From: Streptococcus mitis | GTDB taxonomy: Bacteria; Bacillota; Bacilli; Lactobacillales; Streptococcaceae | DNA length: 64,000 nt | Direction: 5' to 3' | Assembly (NCBI RefSeq): GCF_000722695.1 | Contig: NZ_JPFU01000012.1 | Span: forward strand, 62,001-126,000 | Shown: positions 37,442 to 46,918 of the stretch, one piece after another | How the letters are laid out: each line of letters starts with the position of its first letter | Position numbering within the stretch: the stretch's first letter is position 1 | Notes under the pieces: generated by a model | What the model was told of the DNA's origin: nothing | Seen by the model: the letters and a program-made list of their open reading frames with translations, nothing else | Databases searched by the model: none | Made by a program: the position numbers and the translations under genes

Positions 37442-39004
37442 TTACACACTAGGCATATCGCGATAGGAAACGCTACGGCCCATCTCGCCAGCATTCTCTT
37501 TTTGAACAAAGGTATTGGCATTGATGTAGGCAATAGCCGAAGCTTTCAACACATCGAAATCAAGACCTGCTGCATTAAAGATGGTTTCTGTATCTCTGTT
37601 TTCAACAGTAACCAAGACCCGAGCCTGGGCATCAATTCCATCCGTTACCGCGTCAATAGTATAGGACACCAAGCGGACGGATTGGTTAAAGAACTTGTCG
37701 ATAGCGTTAAAGATCGCTTCAACGGAACCTTGACCTGTCGCATTAAATTCAACTTTCTCACCATCCATATTGGCTAGGCTAACGAGTGCTTCAATGTCAT
37801 TATCTGCATGAGTTTGAAGTTGTAAATCATCAAAGTGGAAACCTTCTGGGTTTTCAACCATGGTTCCAGCTACCAGAGCACGAATATCTGCATCTGTGAT
37901 TTCTTGTTTCTTGTCTGCCAGCGCCTTGAACTTGGCAAAGAGTGGTTTGATATCCTCTTCTGAAAAGTCTAGGGCCAATTCTCTTAGTTTTTCAACAAAG
38001 GCATGGCGACCTGACAATTTTCCAAGAGGAAGGCTATTGCTCTTAACACCAACCAATTCAGGGGTGATAATCTCATAAGTAAGAGGATTTTTAAGGACTC
38101 CGTCTTGGTGAATACCAGATTCGTGAGAAAAGGCATTACCACCAACCACAGCCTTGTTTTTAGGAACCGGAATACCTGAGAAGCGAGAAACCATTTCTGA
38201 CGTATTTATTGTTTCATTTAGGACAATACTTGTTTCTGCTTGATAGTAATCTTGGCGAATATTGAGGGCCACTGCAATTTCTTCAAGGGCAGCATTTCCA
38301 GCTCGCTCACCAATACCGTTGATGGTTCCTTCAACACGTCCTGCTCCATTCTTGACAGCAGCAAGGCTATTTGCCACTGCCATTCCGAGGTCATCGTGAC
38401 AGTGAGGCGAATAGATAATCTGACGATCTGTCTTAACATTCTCAATCAGGTGTTTGAAGATAGCACCGTACTCTTCTGGAGTGGTGAATCCAACCGTGTC
38501 AGGGATATTGATATAAGACGCCCCTGCATCAACCGCTGTTTGAACAACTTGCAAGAGGAAATCTAACTCTGTTCTAGTCGCATCCTCTGGAGAGAATTCG
38601 ACCACTTCAAACTTAGAACGTGCATAAGAGACATGCTCCTTAATAGCTTCCAAAATCTCTTCCTTGCTCTTATTGAGCTTATACTTGCGGTGAATCGGAC
38701 TGGTAGCGATAAAAACGTGAACCTGTGGATACTTGGCGTCCTTGAGGGCCTCGTAACAAGCATCAATATCAGACCTGACAGAACGGGCCAAACCAGTCAC
38801 TGCTGTTTTCTTCAAGACCTTAGCAATCTCCTGAACTGCCGTAAATGAGTCTGGACTCGCCGCTGGAAAACCAGCCTCGATTGCTGAAATGCCCCATTTC
38901 TCCAGCTGCCTTGCGATGGCAATTTTTTCTTTGATTGAAAAATTAACACCTGGTGTCTGTTCTCCATCCCGAAGGCTGGTATCTAGAAATTCAACTGTTC
39001 TCAT
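37442..39004 (-). CDS. leuA: 2-isopropylmalate synthase
   Basis: 520 residues. Catalytic TIM barrel with [14 protein letters not shown] (metal-binding Asp and catalytic residues) and the HxH motif in [19 protein letters not shown]. The C-terminal regulatory domain (~390-510) ends in [11 protein letters not shown] and normally binds leucine for feedback inhibition. It condenses acetyl-CoA with 2-ketoisovalerate, the committed step to leucine. First structural gene after the attenuator. Confidence 0.97.
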   Translation of the reverse strand: MRTVEFLDTSLRDGEQTPGVNFSIKEKIAIARQLEKWGISAIEAGFPAASPDSFTAVQEIAKVLKKTAVTGLARSVRSDIDACYEALKDAKYPQVHVFIATSPIHRKYKLNKSKEEILEAIKEHVSYARSKFEVVEFSPEDATRTELDFLLQVVQTAVDAGASYINIPDTVGFTTPEEYGAIFKHLIENVKTDRQIIYSPHCHDDLGMAVANSLAAVKNGAGRVEGTINGIGERAGNAALEEIAVALNIRQDYYQAETSIVLNETINTSEMVSRFSGIPVPKNKAVVGGNAFSHESGIHQDGVLKNPLTYEIITPELVGVKSNSLPLGKLSGRHAFVEKLRELALDFSEEDIKPLFAKFKALADKKQEITDADIRALVAGTMVENPEGFHFDDLQLQTHADNDIEALVSLANMDGEKVEFNATGQGSVEAIFNAIDKFFNQSVRLVSYTIDAVTDGIDAQARVLVTVENRDTETIFNAAGLDFDVLKASAIAYINANTFVQKENAGEMGRSVSYRDMPSV

Positions 39005-39033
39005 AAGATTTCCCCTTTTCCAAATGTGGTTTT

Positions 39034-39070
39034 AAAAAAACATCTCGCTTAGAAACCCAAGCGAGATGTT
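39034..39070 (-). terminator. leu attenuator terminator
   Basis: Minus strand AACATCTCGCTT (39059-39070) pairs perfectly with AAGCGAGATGTT (39039-39050) across an 8-base loop, followed by seven T. It lies between the leader peptide and leuA. A competing helix can form between CCAAGCGGGAG just upstream and CTCGCTTGG in the 5' arm, giving an antiterminator. Confidence 0.92.
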
Positions 39071-39116
39071 GATTCACTCCCGCTTGGTAAGCCAAACAGG
39101 ACTAATGCTTTTTGCA

Positions 39117-39170
39117 CTAGCCCGAGTACCTCAACAACAAAGCAAATTGATTAAACTTAGCTGTTTTCAT
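39117..39170 (-). CDS. leu leader peptide (attenuation), three tandem Leu codons
   Basis: A 17-residue ORF reading MKTAKFNQFALLLRYSG, preceded by GAAGGAGAAAG. The three leucines are consecutive TTG codons, just before the hairpin GGGCTAGTGC/GCATTAGTCC that begins at the stop codon. A ribosome stalled at these codons for lack of Leu-tRNA would free the antiterminator and let transcription reach leuA. This is classic amino-acid attenuation. It is too short for usual gene calling. Confidence 0.85.
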   Translation of the reverse strand: MKTAKFNQFALLLRYSG

Positions 39171-39206
39171 GTTTGACTTTCTCCTTCGTTTGATATCTTG
39201 TTTAGT

Positions 39207-39235
39207 ATTTTAGCATAGGCACAAGCACTTGTCAA
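39207..39235 (-). promoter_or_regulatory. leu operon promoter
   Basis: Minus strand TTGACA (39230-39235) and TAAAAT (39207-39212) with exactly 17-bp spacing. It lies about 35 bases before the leader-peptide ATG. Confidence 0.85.
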
Positions 39236-39247
39236 GAAAAAATCAAA

Positions 39248-39262
39248 TATTTTCTGAAAATT
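39248..39262. promoter_or_regulatory. CodY box upstream of the leu promoter
   Basis: TATTTTCTGAAAATT matches the CodY consensus AATTTTCWGAAAATT at 14 of 15 positions and sits 13 bp upstream of the -35. CodY with branched-chain amino acids and GTP would repress the leu promoter here. Confidence 0.8.
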
Positions 39263-39317
39263 TCTTCAGTAAAGAATATTTAGCTAATTGAAAGTTCTTG
39301 AAAATCCTTGAAATGTT

Positions 39318-39974
39318 TCATTTTTTAAAGGTTAAGTTCCAACTTATTTCTATCAATTCCAGTACTTCTTCATCTGATAAAGTATCATCAAGAGCCACAC
39401 TAATCCAGTAGCGTTTGTTCATATGGTAAGCTGGATAAATACCTTTTTGTGAAAGCAAGTCCGCTACTTGATCATGCTTGAGGTTGACTGCTTCCACCTG
39501 TCCTTCTCTGCCCTTTTCCAGCTTATCCCAAGAAATTTTCATCAAAACAGCATACCACTTTTGATTGCCTTCATGTCTTAATACTGCCGTATCAGGAGAT
39601 TTCTCCCACAGATACTCCAACTGATTACCATACTGTTCCTGAACCTGAGTCATGATTCGCTTAGTCTGAGGACAGATAAAATCTTGCACATCAAAACAAG
39701 CCTTCCGAATCTTGTAAAGAATCTCCAGACAAGTCTCACGGACATTTCCGACAAAACTACCCCTCATGCTTTCCATATGAACTTGAGGATAGAGGTCAGC
39801 AGTCTCCTGGTCAAAGACTTGAAAGTTCACATTATCAGCAGTAATGGACACAGTCATGACAAAGTCACCCTGCAAAATCTGGCAACTATAGGTCCAGACT
39901 CCACTATTTTCTACAAAACCAAAAGCATGAGCCTTTTCTTGATTAAACTGATAGGATTTAAAAATTTCAAACAT
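39318..39974 (-). CDS. YjbR/MmcQ-like protein with an N-terminal extension
   Basis: 218 residues. The C-terminal ~110 residues match the MmcQ/YjbR fold: YLWEKSPDTAVLRHEGNQKW, ISWDKL, VNLKHDQVADLLSQKGIYPA and MNKRYWISVALDD, ending DEEVLELIEISWNLT. The N-terminal ~100 residues are a separate domain (FMTVSITADNVNFQVFDQET) seen in Gram-positive members. The family is often described as DNA-binding or cytidylate-binding-like, but its function is unsettled. It follows cutC on the same strand. Confidence 0.8.
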   Translation of the reverse strand: MFEIFKSYQFNQEKAHAFGFVENSGVWTYSCQILQGDFVMTVSITADNVNFQVFDQETADLYPQVHMESMRGSFVGNVRETCLEILYKIRKACFDVQDFICPQTKRIMTQVQEQYGNQLEYLWEKSPDTAVLRHEGNQKWYAVLMKISWDKLEKGREGQVEAVNLKHDQVADLLSQKGIYPAYHMNKRYWISVALDDTLSDEEVLELIEISWNLTFKK

Positions 39975-39981
39975 AAGTGAA

Positions 39982-40005
39982 AACTGCTACCCAAAGCTAG
40001 CAGTT
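39982..40005 (-). terminator. Possible hairpin terminator after cutC
   Basis: AACTGCTA/TAGCAGTT with an 8-base loop. The following T-tract on the minus strand is short (TTTTCAC), so read-through into the yjbR-like gene is likely. Confidence 0.4.
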
Positions 40006-40017
40006 CCTTTCTATTTT

Positions 40018-40650
40018 TTAAAAGACAACCTTGGTTCCATGCAATTGTGTCACACCCAGCTGGTCGATAAAGGTTTGACGATTGTCCAAGTCAATCCCCC
40101 CACCTGGTAAAATTTCAATTTTACCTTTAGCATATTCCAAAATTCTGTGATAGTGAGCAAAACGTTTCTCTAGTGAATCGCCAGACACACCAGCACGAGT
40201 TAGGATACGAGTAACTCCAGCTTGGCTGAGCCAGTCAATGGCTTCCAACTGATCTTCATCACTCAATTCATCAAAGGCCATGTGGAAGACAATTTCCATC
40301 CCTTTGGATGCCGCAATCAGCTTCTCTAGATTAGCCTTATCCAACTTCTTCTCAGCAGTTAAGGCACCAAATACAACTCCTTGACTTCCAGCCTGAGCAG
40401 TCAACCGAATGTCTTCTAGCATGATAGCAATTTCTAGTTCATTATAGACAAAATCGCCACCACGAGGACGAATCATGGTCATAATGGTCGTATCATAGTT
40501 AGCTGCCAGTTCAACTGCTGCCTTAGTTACTCCATAGCTGGGTGTTGTTCCACCAACTGCTAGATTATCACAAAGTTCTATTCGACGAGCTCCAGCCTGC
40601 ATCGCTTTTTCAAGCAAGGTCACATTTTCAGCACAAAATTCGTAAATCAT
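40018..40650 (-). CDS. cutC: CutC family protein
   Basis: 210 residues, a single TIM barrel. Landmarks: RRIELCDNLAVGGTTPSYG, MIRPRGGDFVYNE, GVVFGALT, FHMAFDE and the C-terminal ILPGGGIDLDN. Named for copper homeostasis in Escherichia coli, but later work leaves its biochemical role unclear. It stands alone with no copper genes near it. Confidence 0.92.
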   Translation of the reverse strand: MIYEFCAENVTLLEKAMQAGARRIELCDNLAVGGTTPSYGVTKAAVELAANYDTTIMTMIRPRGGDFVYNELEIAIMLEDIRLTAQAGSQGVVFGALTAEKKLDKANLEKLIAASKGMEIVFHMAFDELSDEDQLEAIDWLSQAGVTRILTRAGVSGDSLEKRFAHYHRILEYAKGKIEILPGGGIDLDNRQTFIDQLGVTQLHGTKVVF

Positions 40651-40743
40651 TTAATTCTCCTTGAGTATTACTTTAAATTTATTATATCATATTGTTGTGA
40701 ATATGCTTTCAATTTTATCAAGGGAAATAGTAACAAATTTTAC

Positions 40744-41103
40744 CTATTCTTTGTCTGGAATAACCTTAAAGAGATAGTAGGTGATAAAGATGGTCAAAGC
40801 TCCCAGACCGATTTTGACTGGTAATAGAGGAGCAAAATAAATGGAAATTCCCATCAGAATGTAGATGGATACGATGATTTTTTTCTTACGTTCACGCGCA
40901 ATAGACTTGGTCTCGCGAAAATCAGCTACATATGCTTGATAGAGCTTGGTATGGTAAAGCCAATCTTCGAAGCGCTTGGAACTTCTGGAGAAACAAGCAA
41001 TAGACAACAAAAGGAAAGGCGTTGTCGGCAACAAGGGTAAAACAACCCCAACAATAGCCAAGGCCAGTGATAAAAAACCAATAATAAGATAAATAATACG
41101 CAT
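40744..41103 (-). CDS. DUF454 (YbaN-like) inner membrane protein
   Basis: 119 residues. Begins with a hydrophobic helix and the family signature LPLLPTTPFLLLSIACFSRSS (first 20: LPLLPTTPFLLLSIACFSRS), then SKRFEDWLYHTKLYQAYVAD and two more membrane helices near the end. Function unknown. No clear operon partner: topA lies ~105 bp upstream and cutC ~90 bp downstream. Confidence 0.88.
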   Translation of the reverse strand: MRIIYLIIGFLSLALAIVGVVLPLLPTTPFLLLSIACFSRSSKRFEDWLYHTKLYQAYVADFRETKSIARERKKKIIVSIYILMGISIYFAPLLPVKIGLGALTIFITYYLFKVIPDKE

Positions 41104-41177
41104 AACTACTCCTAATTAAAATAATCTTCTTCTAGTTTCGCATACAATGATGAATTTTGTCAAGCTCCAACCCAAAA

Positions 41178-41203
41178 GAGCCTGAAATTCACTTTCAGGA
41201 CTC
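41178..41203 (-). terminator. topA terminator
   Basis: Minus strand GAGTCCTGAAA / TTTCAGGCTC with a short loop and TTTT after it, five bases beyond the topA stop region. Confidence 0.75.
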
Positions 41204-41208
41204 TCCTC

Positions 41209-43296
41209 TTATTTAATCTTTTCTTCTTCGTAGTCGCCTTTACTACAAATAACCTGTCTGCCACCACCACGGACCTTTTTCTCCATGAGGAAGTTGCCAC
41301 ATTTTGGACAGTCACGACCAACAGGCTTGTCCCAAGAGGTAAATTCACATTCTGGATAGCGATTGCAACCATAGAAAAGGCGATTGCGTTTGGTTTTACG
41401 TTCAATGATTTGTCCCTGATGACAACTTGGACACTCAACACCAATCTCTTTCACGATTGCTTGGGTATGGCGGCAATCTGGGAAATTACTACAAGCGTAG
41501 AACTTACCAAAACGACCAAGTTTAATGACCATTGGACTACCACACACTTCACAATCAAACCCAGCTGGTTCATCCTTAATCTGGATTTTTTCCATTTCTT
41601 CTTCAGCCTTGGCGACTTCTTTAGAGAAAGGTTTGTAAAAGGCATCAATAACACATTGCCACTGCTCTTTTCCAACTTCGACATCATCCAGTTTACCTTC
41701 CATTTCAGCTGTGAAGGTCACGTTTACGATATCTGGGAAATATTCAACGATGAGCTTGTTAACAATTTCTCCCAACTCTGTCGGTTCAAAGCGTTTAGAT
41801 GCAAGGCGAACATAATAACGTTTCTGAATGGTTTCAATGGTCGGTGCGTAGGTTGACGGACGTCCAACCCCATTTTCCTCCAAGGTCTTGATCAGGGTCG
41901 CTTCAGAATAACGAGCAGGCGGTTGAGTGAAATGTTGCTCTGGTTTACTATTCACCTGTTTGACCACATCTCCAACAGCCATATCCGGTAACATCTTATT
42001 CTTGTCAGAATCATTATAAATGGCAAGATAACCATCAAACTTAACCTGACTACCATTGGCAGCAAATTGGACCCCATTTTGAGACAATTTAACAGCCATG
42101 GTATCAAAGACAGCCGCTGTCATTTGGCTAGCCACAAAACGATTCCAGATAAGAGTATAAAGCTTGAGCTGATCCTTATCCAAATACTTAGCGATGCTTT
42201 CAGGTGTATTAAAGACACTAGACGGACGAATAGCCTCGTGGGCATCCTGAGCACCTGAAGCATTTTTGACCTTGCTACCATGCTTAGAATACTTGCTACC
42301 AAAACGATCCGTAATGAAGCTTGCTGCCTCATTTTGCGCCACTGGACTGATACGAGTCGAATCGGTACGCATATAGGTAATCAAACCTTGAACACCAGAA
42401 CCAATATTGATCCCTTCATAGAGCTGTTGGGCAACCATCATTGTCTTTCGAGTACGGAAATTGATTTTATTAGCCGCATCCATCTGCATAGATGAAGTGG
42501 TATAAGGTAAAGGAGCATTACGCTTGCGCTCTTTCTTATCTACCTGATCCACTGAAAAGTCTTTACTAGTCAGACGAGACAAGATTTCCTTAACCTCGTC
42601 ATTGCTAGTCAGTTTCAGCTTTTTACCATCTACTCCATAGAAGGAAGCCTGGAATTGCTTGGTTCCCTTTTTAAAGACGCCATCAATTGTCCAGTATTCC
42701 TCTGGCTGGAAGGCATTGATTTCATTCTCACGATCAATGATTAACTTAAGGGCAATAGACTGAACGCGACCTGCTGACAAGCCCTTCTTGACCTTCTTCC
42801 ACAAAATAGGCGAAATCGAATAGCCTACCAAGCGGTCCAAGACACGGCGTGCCTGTTGAGCATCGACCAAGTCCATATCAATCTTACGCGGTTCTTTAAA
42901 AGCATTTTTGACCGCATCCTTGGTGATTTCATTGAAGACCACTCGGTTGGAATCATTTTCATCCAAGTTGAGAATATGGGCCAAATGCCAAGAAATCGCT
43001 TCTCCTTCACGGTCTGGGTCACTCGCCAGAAAGACTTTATTAGCTTTTTTGGCTTCTTTTTTCAAGTCATTGATAAGAGGACCTTTTCCTCGGATATTGA
43101 TATATTGCGGTTCATAATTATTTTCAATATCGACGGACATACTAGATTTCTTCAAATCACGGATATGCCCGACACTGGCTAAAACCTTGTAGTTTCTGCC
43201 TAGATATTTTTCAATCGTCTTAGCCTTAGCAGGCGACTCCACGATTACTAGATTTTTTTTAACTGTTGATTTTTTCTTTTTTGTTGCCGTAGCCAC
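41209..43296 (-). CDS. topA: DNA topoisomerase I
   Basis: 695 residues from a GTG at 43296 with AAAAGGTG upstream; a TTG six codons earlier has no site. TOPRIM domain [18 protein letters not shown], acidic [14 protein letters not shown], and active-site Tyr in [14 protein letters not shown]. The C-terminus has four-Cys zinc-ribbon repeats ([21 protein letters not shown], first 20 residues shown; then CPSCHQG, CPKCGNF). The last ribbon is shortened. It relaxes negative supercoils behind polymerases. Confidence 0.96.
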   Translation of the reverse strand: MATATKKKKSTVKKNLVIVESPAKAKTIEKYLGRNYKVLASVGHIRDLKKSSMSVDIENNYEPQYINIRGKGPLINDLKKEAKKANKVFLASDPDREGEAISWHLAHILNLDENDSNRVVFNEITKDAVKNAFKEPRKIDMDLVDAQQARRVLDRLVGYSISPILWKKVKKGLSAGRVQSIALKLIIDRENEINAFQPEEYWTIDGVFKKGTKQFQASFYGVDGKKLKLTSNDEVKEILSRLTSKDFSVDQVDKKERKRNAPLPYTTSSMQMDAANKINFRTRKTMMVAQQLYEGINIGSGVQGLITYMRTDSTRISPVAQNEAASFITDRFGSKYSKHGSKVKNASGAQDAHEAIRPSSVFNTPESIAKYLDKDQLKLYTLIWNRFVASQMTAAVFDTMAVKLSQNGVQFAANGSQVKFDGYLAIYNDSDKNKMLPDMAVGDVVKQVNSKPEQHFTQPPARYSEATLIKTLEENGVGRPSTYAPTIETIQKRYYVRLASKRFEPTELGEIVNKLIVEYFPDIVNVTFTAEMEGKLDDVEVGKEQWQCVIDAFYKPFSKEVAKAEEEMEKIQIKDEPAGFDCEVCGSPMVIKLGRFGKFYACSNFPDCRHTQAIVKEIGVECPSCHQGQIIERKTKRNRLFYGCNRYPECEFTSWDKPVGRDCPKCGNFLMEKKVRGGGRQVICSKGDYEEEKIK

Positions 43297-43331
43297 AGTA
43301 TCACACCTTTTCAAAGTAATAAACTTTATAA

Positions 43332-43360
43332 AGTGTAAACCATTTTTTGAACCCTGTCAA
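43332..43360 (-). promoter_or_regulatory. topA promoter
   Basis: Minus strand TTGACA (43355-43360), 17-bp gap, TACACT (43332-43337), about 36 bases before the GTG start. Confidence 0.8.
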
Positions 43361-43414
43361 GACTTAGCTACTATAATAGAAGAAAAGTTTGTCTAGTAAG
43401 CGGACTTTCTTCTT

Positions 43415-43528
43415 ATACTCAATGAAAATCAAAGAGCAAACTAGGAAGCTAGCCGCAGGTTGCTCAAAACACTGTTTTGAGGTTGCAGATGGAAGCTGAC
43501 GTGGTTTGAAGAGATTTTCGAAGAGTAT
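43415..43528. repeat. BOX element (4), abutting the dprA stop codon
   Basis: Conserved start ATACTCAATG and end CGAAGAGTAT; boxB-like AAACACTGTTTTGAGG present, with part of the middle lost. Its last base is the first base of the dprA stop codon complement (TTA at 43528-43530). Confidence 0.9.
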
Positions 43529-44376
43529 TAAAATTCAAATTCCGCAAGAACATCCTTCCCACTTGTGACCAATTTTGCTCCTTCCTGAATCAAATGATGG
43601 CAACCGTCTGATAGTCCATCTAAAATGCTACCAGGAATAGCAAAGACATCTCGCCCTTCTTCCATTGCTCTCTCACAGGTAATGAGACTTCCCGAGCGCA
43701 TCTTGGCCTCTGCTACAATCACACCTCGGCAAAGTCCAGCAATGATGCGATTACGGGCAGGAAAATGAAATTTCAGAGGTTGTTCACCAGGTCCATATTC
43801 ACTAAGAACCAAATGGTCATTTCCGATGTAGTCTTGTAAGCGTTTATTGGCTTTAGGATAAAATACATCCAGTCCTGTTCCAATCACTGCAATGGTTTTT
43901 CCACCATTCTGCAGAGCTGCCATATGAGCTGCTGTGTCTATCCCCTTGGCTAATCCACTGACAATAACCAGTTCATTTTCCAAGCCTTGAATGATTTTTT
44001 CAACTGACTTAGCTCCCTGTTTGCTACAAGCACGACTGCCCACAACCGCTACCTTAGGAAATTTCAAGAGTTCAAGATTGCCCTTATAAAATAAAAGCAC
44101 AGGTGCATCATAAATTTCACTCAAGTCCCAAGGATAACAGTCGTCTAAAATAGAGAAAGATGGAAATTTTTGAAATTCTTTCTCCAAATGCACATCGTCT
44201 ATCTGAAAATAACGTTCCATAAAAACAGCTGGATTTCGGCAACCTGATATATCTGCAATATCACCTAACAACAGTTCTTGATCAACATTTTCACCGTATT
44301 CTAGGACCTTCAAAATCTGTTGATTGGTCAAACCTGATTTTTTTAACTTATAGATTTCATAGTTTGTGATTTTCAT
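43528..44376 (-). CDS. dprA: DprA, DNA processing protein for natural transformation
   Basis: 282 residues from the ATG at 44376, which has GGAG six bases upstream; an ATG 12 bases earlier is itself part of that site. An N-terminal SAM-like region is followed by the extended Rossmann fold: VAVVGSRACSKQGAKSVEKI, VSGLAKGIDTAAHMAAL, GTGLDVFYPKANK and SEYGPGEQPLKFHFPARNRI. It loads RecA on incoming single-stranded DNA and shuts off competence through ComE in pneumococcus. The upstream cin-box marks it as a late competence gene. Confidence 0.96.
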   Translation of the reverse strand: MKITNYEIYKLKKSGLTNQQILKVLEYGENVDQELLLGDIADISGCRNPAVFMERYFQIDDVHLEKEFQKFPSFSILDDCYPWDLSEIYDAPVLLFYKGNLELLKFPKVAVVGSRACSKQGAKSVEKIIQGLENELVIVSGLAKGIDTAAHMAALQNGGKTIAVIGTGLDVFYPKANKRLQDYIGNDHLVLSEYGPGEQPLKFHFPARNRIIAGLCRGVIVAEAKMRSGSLITCERAMEEGRDVFAIPGSILDGLSDGCHHLIQEGAKLVTSGKDVLAEFEF

Positions 44377-44409
44377 AAATAACTCCATTTCTTTTTCTAC
44401 TCATCTATT

Positions 44410-44417
44410 TATTCGTA
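44410..44417 (-). promoter_or_regulatory. cin-box (ComX/SigX promoter) of dprA
   Basis: TACGAATA on the minus strand, the exact late-competence consensus, preceded by a T-rich stretch and 33 bases upstream of the dprA ATG. Confidence 0.88.
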
Positions 44418-44429
44418 AAAAAATCAAAA

Positions 44430-44456
44430 AACATCCGACTATTTCAGCCAGATGTT
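44430..44456 (-). terminator. Terminator of the tarI-licC operon
   Basis: Minus strand AACATCTGGCT, GAAAT loop, AGTCGGATGTT (11 bp with two G-U pairs), then TTTTTTGATTTTTTT. It separates the lic operon from dprA. Confidence 0.9.
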
Positions 44457-44463
44457 GGAATCA

Positions 44464-45153
44464 TTAATTCTCGTTTTTAAGAATTTCTTCTAATTTATGA
44501 TAGTCTTGGACACTATCAATTTCATAGATGCTATTGCCTTCTAATTCTTCAACATAGACATCTAACTCTTTGATATTGTCCTTAACCATATTGTCCCAGT
44601 AGAGATCAACAAATTCGCCACTTGCATAGGCCTTGTCGATAAAGCTGACAATTTTTTCTGCAGTTGGAGCATCCCAGAAAGAGACACCACTAAGGATACG
44701 ACCAGCCTTACTATCAACAGTAATGTCTTGAACCTTATAGTCGTCTCCATAGACCAAGAACCATTCGTTGGTACAATCTTCACGATAGACACTAAAATAA
44801 GTCGAACGAGTCAAATCATTGCGGAACATATTTTTAAAGAGATAGTTATCTGCATCAATAACATAGCTGTTGGCCAATTCTTCTTTTACAAGATAGAGAG
44901 AGTAAAAGTTATTGTAGTCAGCGTATTTATCATTGAAAACGAGGCGAATACCATATTTTTCTTTCAAATAATCAAATTGTTCTTTAAGATAACCAACAAT
45001 GATAATAATCTCGTTAATCCCTTTTTCTTTGAGAAACTCAATTTGATATTCAATCAAAGGTTTTTGATTAACTTGAACCAAGGCTTTAGGGGTATTTTCA
45101 GTCATAGGACGCAAGCGAGTTCCCAATCCCGCTGCTAAGATGATGGCTTTCAC
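44464..45153 (-). CDS. licC: Choline-phosphate cytidylyltransferase
   Basis: 229 residues of the nucleotidyl-transferase family. MKAIILAAGLGTRLRPMTEN is the CTP-binding loop; NDKYADYNNFYSLYLV and VIDADNYLF form the metal and choline-phosphate pocket. It makes CDP-choline from phosphocholine and CTP, the donor for LicD enzymes. Last gene of the minus-strand lic operon. Confidence 0.97.
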   Translation of the reverse strand: MKAIILAAGLGTRLRPMTENTPKALVQVNQKPLIEYQIEFLKEKGINEIIIIVGYLKEQFDYLKEKYGIRLVFNDKYADYNNFYSLYLVKEELANSYVIDADNYLFKNMFRNDLTRSTYFSVYREDCTNEWFLVYGDDYKVQDITVDSKAGRILSGVSFWDAPTAEKIVSFIDKAYASGEFVDLYWDNMVKDNIKELDVYVEELEGNSIYEIDSVQDYHKLEEILKNEN

Positions 45154-45164
45154 ACGAATCTCCT

Positions 45165-46043
45165 TTATTCTTTAATAATAATATAAACTCCAGCAATGAC
45201 GACAAGTGACGTAATAATTGTCAGCATATCTAGCGGTGCACCTAAGAAAACAACTGCAAACAAGACAGTCCAAACTACATAGCTCACGTTCAAGCCTGTA
45301 GCCTTGGCTGGTTGCAAGCGATTGATAGCGATATAATAAGCCAAATAGGAAATCATATCAAAGGCTGCAAAGATAATCATAAGACCTAGTAATTGCCCAT
45401 TGGCTACTTCTGCAAATGACTGATGAGAGAAGAGCACAATCACAAGATAAGACAAGAATGAAGTCACTTGACGGATTAAGAGGGCTTCTATTTCACTCAG
45501 TTCACTTTCCATAGCAAAAGAGCTAAGAACACTCTCACTTCCCCATGCGATAGCACAAACCAAAGCACAGAGAATCCCAATGTAGAAGGAATTAACCTGT
45601 TCAACCTTATAAGTTTGAGCAATAATCCCTCCAATAATCAAGACAATCCCAAACACAGTATTTTTCGAAATCTTGTGCTTCAAAAAGAAGAAAGCCAATA
45701 AAACTGAAACTGCAGGGTAGATAGCAGATACCGATGAAGCTAAGGAACTTCCAATATACTTAACTGCATAAAGATTGGCCTGCATTCCGATAGGACCAGC
45801 TAGCAAGGCTCCGATGATAACACTAACATTGCGAATATTTAAGAAAATTGAGAGACGCACTTTTCCTTCTTTTACCAAAAGAAAAGCTAGTAAGATAAAG
45901 ATACTCAAGAAATCGTGAGCAGCAGCTACCACAAAGGGCGACAAATCTGTAAAAATCGAAAAGATATAAGCACTAATCGTTAGACCTAATCCCCAGAAAA
46001 CACCTGAGAGTAGACCAAAAGAAACTCCATTTTTATTTTTCAT
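45165..46043 (-). CDS. licB: Choline permease (DMT superfamily)
   Basis: 292 residues from the ATG at 46043 (GGAGG six bases upstream; the ATG 12 bases earlier overlaps that site). Ten hydrophobic helices with two EamA-type halves; GSSLASSVSAIYPAVSVLLA and WGSESVLSSFAM are typical. It imports choline that the cell cannot make. The start overlaps licA by 11 bp. Confidence 0.93.
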   Translation of the reverse strand: MKNKNGVSFGLLSGVFWGLGLTISAYIFSIFTDLSPFVVAAAHDFLSIFILLAFLLVKEGKVRLSIFLNIRNVSVIIGALLAGPIGMQANLYAVKYIGSSLASSVSAIYPAVSVLLAFFFLKHKISKNTVFGIVLIIGGIIAQTYKVEQVNSFYIGILCALVCAIAWGSESVLSSFAMESELSEIEALLIRQVTSFLSYLVIVLFSHQSFAEVANGQLLGLMIIFAAFDMISYLAYYIAINRLQPAKATGLNVSYVVWTVLFAVVFLGAPLDMLTIITSLVVIAGVYIIIKE

Positions 46044-46902
46044 CTGAACCTCCATAATATGATAAACCTTTAATAGCTCTTTGGTAACGGCTCACACCAT
46101 AATCACCAAAATCTGCACCTTGCTCTTCTTTGTAAACTGTCCATAAACTCCAAATAGCGTCTTGTAAAATTTTATAAATGGCAATCTTTTCACGAGAGAC
46201 AGGTGTTTGCTCACTCTCATAGTGAGATAAGAAAGCTTCTTCCTCTTGGGAAGTGAATTCAGATTCTAAAAATAGGGCTGCCAAATCCCACATTGGATCA
46301 TTCATTGATGAGTATTCCCAATCAATCAGATATAGATGTCCTTGAGGTGATTCGATAAAGTTTTCAGGCACCAAATCAATGTGACAAGATTTTCTGTCAA
46401 CACCTAAGTCAACTAACCTTTTCTCTAAGGAGAAGACTTCTTTTCTAACTGCTTCATAGTTAGCATAAGGGATTTTTTCTTCAATCAAGGATTCGTATTT
46501 TTTGATTTCTTCAAAAGGAGCAAATTCTCCTCTTAATTCCTTACCAGAAGCATGAATGGTTTGTAAAATTGGAGCGATTTTATCAAATTTGGTCTTGATT
46601 GACGTTGAATCAAGCGTGATAGCCGACTCAATATACTCATTTACTTTGATACCAGCCTCAATATCAAAAAGATAATTTTTGACATCTAGGTCTAAATCTT
46701 TAAGTAGTTCAAGATTGTACTTTTCATCTTGACGATTGATAAGCTTTTCTGTCCCTTTACCAAAGAACTTAACAATGTATTGCTTATTTGTTGTTTTGAC
46801 CAAATAGTTTTGATTGGTCATTCCCCCCAGTTGTTCAACACTGAGGACTTCCTCTTCTTCACTAAGTAAGGAAGAAATTTTTTCTTTAATCATTTTCTCC
46901 AC
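46033..46902 (-). CDS. licA: Choline kinase
   Basis: 289 residues from a GTG at 46902 with GGAGG six bases upstream. APH/choline-kinase fold: GGMTNQNYLVKTTNKQYIVK, catalytic CHIDLVPENFIESPQGHLYL (HxDxxxxN) and LIDWEYSSMNDPMWDLAALF (metal-binding Asp). It phosphorylates choline with ATP, trapping it for CDP-choline synthesis. Confidence 0.96.
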   Translation of the reverse strand: MEKMIKEKISSLLSEEEEVLSVEQLGGMTNQNYLVKTTNKQYIVKFFGKGTEKLINRQDEKYNLELLKDLDLDVKNYLFDIEAGIKVNEYIESAITLDSTSIKTKFDKIAPILQTIHASGKELRGEFAPFEEIKKYESLIEEKIPYANYEAVRKEVFSLEKRLVDLGVDRKSCHIDLVPENFIESPQGHLYLIDWEYSSMNDPMWDLAALFLESEFTSQEEEAFLSHYESEQTPVSREKIAIYKILQDAIWSLWTVYKEEQGADFGDYGVSRYQRAIKGLSYYGGSDEK

Positions 46903-46918
46903 AATTAACCTCCAATAC

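Noticed and set aside
39005..39317. T-box riboswitch before leuA
   Set aside because: No T-box consensus or specifier stem; instead a short Leu-rich leader ORF and simple terminator explain the region.
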